This document shows positions 6,227 to 7,105 of a DNA stretch of 7,105 nucleotides, piece after piece. Origin of the DNA: a bacterium (lineage in GTDB: Bacteria; Eremiobacterota; Eremiobacteria; Baltobacterales; Baltobacteraceae); contig JAJYHP010000135.1 of NCBI GenBank assembly GCA_021784715.1, positions 1-7,105 of the forward strand. Direction: 5' to 3'. Position numbers and translations under genes: made by a program. Within the stretch, counting starts at the first letter, position 1, and each line of letters opens with the position of its first letter. The notes beneath the pieces were generated by a model. That model did not search any database, was not told where the DNA came from, and was given only the letters and a program-made list of their open reading frames with translations.

Positions 6227-7105
6227 AGGAAGTTCGCGCCGCGGCGCGCCGTATCGAAGGGGTGGCGCACCGCACGCCGGTGCTGCACTCGCGTACGCTC
6301 GACGCGCGCGTCGGGGCGCGAGTGCACGTAAAGTGCGAGAATTTTCAGCGGGTCGGGGCGTTCAAATTCCGCGGCGCCTACAACGCGCTCGCCTCGCTCT
6401 CGCCGGAGGAGCGGGCGCGCGGCGTCGTCGCGTATTCTAGCGGCAACCACGCCCAGGGGGTAGCGCTCGCCGCATCGCTGCTCGGCATCGAAGCGACGAT
6501 CGTGATGCCCCACGACGCCCCGGCGAGCAAACGCGATGCGACGCGCGGCTACGGCGCGCGCGTCGTGGAGTACCGGCGCGGTGAGGAAGATCGCGAAGCG
6601 ATCGCCGCGGAGATCGTCGCTCGGAGCGGAGCGCTCACGATCGCACCCTACGACGATCCGCGCATTATCGCGGGCGCGGGAACCGCCGCGCTCGAACTCG
6701 GCGACGAGGTCGGCGCGCTCGATGCGTTGGTGCTCGGCGTCGGCGGCGGCGGACTGCTCTCCGGCAGCGCGATCGCGCTCCACGATCGTTCGCCCGACGC
6801 CGCACTCTGGGGAGTGGAGCCCGAAGCGGGCAACGATTTCCAGCGCTCGCTCGCCGCCGGGGAACGCGTGAGCATTCCCGTGCCGCAGACGATTGCCGAC
6901 GGATTGCAAACCACCTCGCCGGGAAAATTGACCTTTGAAATCGCGCGCGCGCACGGCGCGCGCATCGTGACGGTGAGCGACGACGATCTGCGTGCGGCGA
7001 TGCGGTTCGCTTGCGAGCGCATGAAGATCGTGCTCGAGCCCAGCGGTGCGGCGGCGCTCGCGGCGTTGCTCGTCGGCCGCATCGACGTTGCGGGGAAGAA
7101 CGTCG
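6205..7105 (+). CDS. PLP-dependent threonine/serine dehydratase family protein (serine racemase-like), cut by window edge
   Basis: Cytoplasmic fold-type II PLP enzyme that deaminates threonine or serine to the 2-keto acid and ammonia; relatives racemise serine or act on hydroxyaspartate. 300 codons are visible without a stop. Landmarks are HRTPVLHS (22-29), FKFRGAYNAL with Schiff-base K54, SSGNHAQG (78-85) around the PLP phosphate and base serine, the tetraglycine loop GVGGGGLLSG (178-187), and EPSGAAALAAL (278-288). In VEPEAGND, E205, G209 and D211 match the spacing of the divalent metal site of serine racemase (E-x3-A/G-x-D), so Mg activation is plausible. The biosynthetic ilvA type has a C-terminal ACT-like regulatory domain; here the C-terminus is outside the window, so ilvA cannot be distinguished from a short catabolic or racemase type. 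Start GTG 6205 has GGAAG 8 bases upstream and gives the usual N-terminus. It overlaps the lipoprotein gene by 22 bases. Confidence 0.93.
   Translation, partial: MALLPGIEEVRAAARRIEGVAHRTPVLHSRTLDARVGARVHVKCENFQRVGAFKFRGAYNALASLSPEERARGVVAYSSGNHAQGVALAASLLGIEATIVMPHDAPASKRDATRGYGARVVEYRRGEEDREAIAAEIVARSGALTIAPYDDPRIIAGAGTAALELGDEVGALDALVLGVGGGGLLSGSAIALHDRSPDAALWGVEPEAGNDFQRSLAAGERVSIPVPQTIADGLQTTSPGKLTFEIARAHGARIVTVSDDDLRAAMRFACERMKIVLEPSGAAALAALLVGRIDVAGKNV

Noticed and set aside
6211..6954. Minus-strand open frame of 247 codons opposite the dehydratase
   Set aside because: It is antisense to a clear PLP enzyme and has shadow composition.
6941..6963. GCGC-rich near-palindrome
   Set aside because: It falls in dehydratase codons for IARAHGARI and follows from Arg/Ala codon use at high GC.

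Overview
The window is a 7.1 kb stretch of dense, GC-rich bacterial chromosome. It has no mobile element, CRISPR array, tRNA or rRNA that I can see. Genes are packed with 1-22 base overlaps, and GTG and TTG starts are common. A heme A pathway implies an aa3-type terminal oxidase and aerobic respiration. Lipoproteins with lipoboxes suggest a didermal or otherwise lipoprotein-rich bacterium. The overall style resembles high-GC uncultured lineages such as Eremiobacterota/WPS-2, but that is an impression, not something the sequence proves.

Left part, minus strand (about 1-2197). Reading leftwards there is a secreted hypothetical protein (2173-1373), then ctaA heme A synthase (1303-392), then ctaB/cyoE heme O synthase (395 to beyond the left edge). 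ctaA and ctaB overlap by four bases. CtaB turns heme B into heme O and CtaA turns heme O into heme A, so the pair forms a complete heme A module. A 10-bp inverted repeat lies just upstream of ctaA.

Middle (2174-2281) is a short divergent intergenic region. It should hold the promoters for both directions, and it has a small hairpin that covers the ribosome binding site of the first plus-strand gene.

Right part, plus strand (2282-7105) is one tightly overlapping run of six genes: a PrcB-like lipoprotein, a GH130-family mannoside phosphorylase/hydrolase, a small membrane-anchored hypothetical protein, prfC (peptide chain release factor 3), a second small lipoprotein, and a PLP-dependent threonine/serine dehydratase cut by the right edge. 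Junctions are TAATG, ATGA, GTGA, TAA-ATG (0 bases) and a 22-base overlap, so co-transcription and translational coupling are likely. The products have no obvious shared pathway.

I do not see a clear new biological system. The points most worth a second look are the odd composition of this coupled operon, the three unrecognised envelope proteins, and the small RNA structures at the gene starts.
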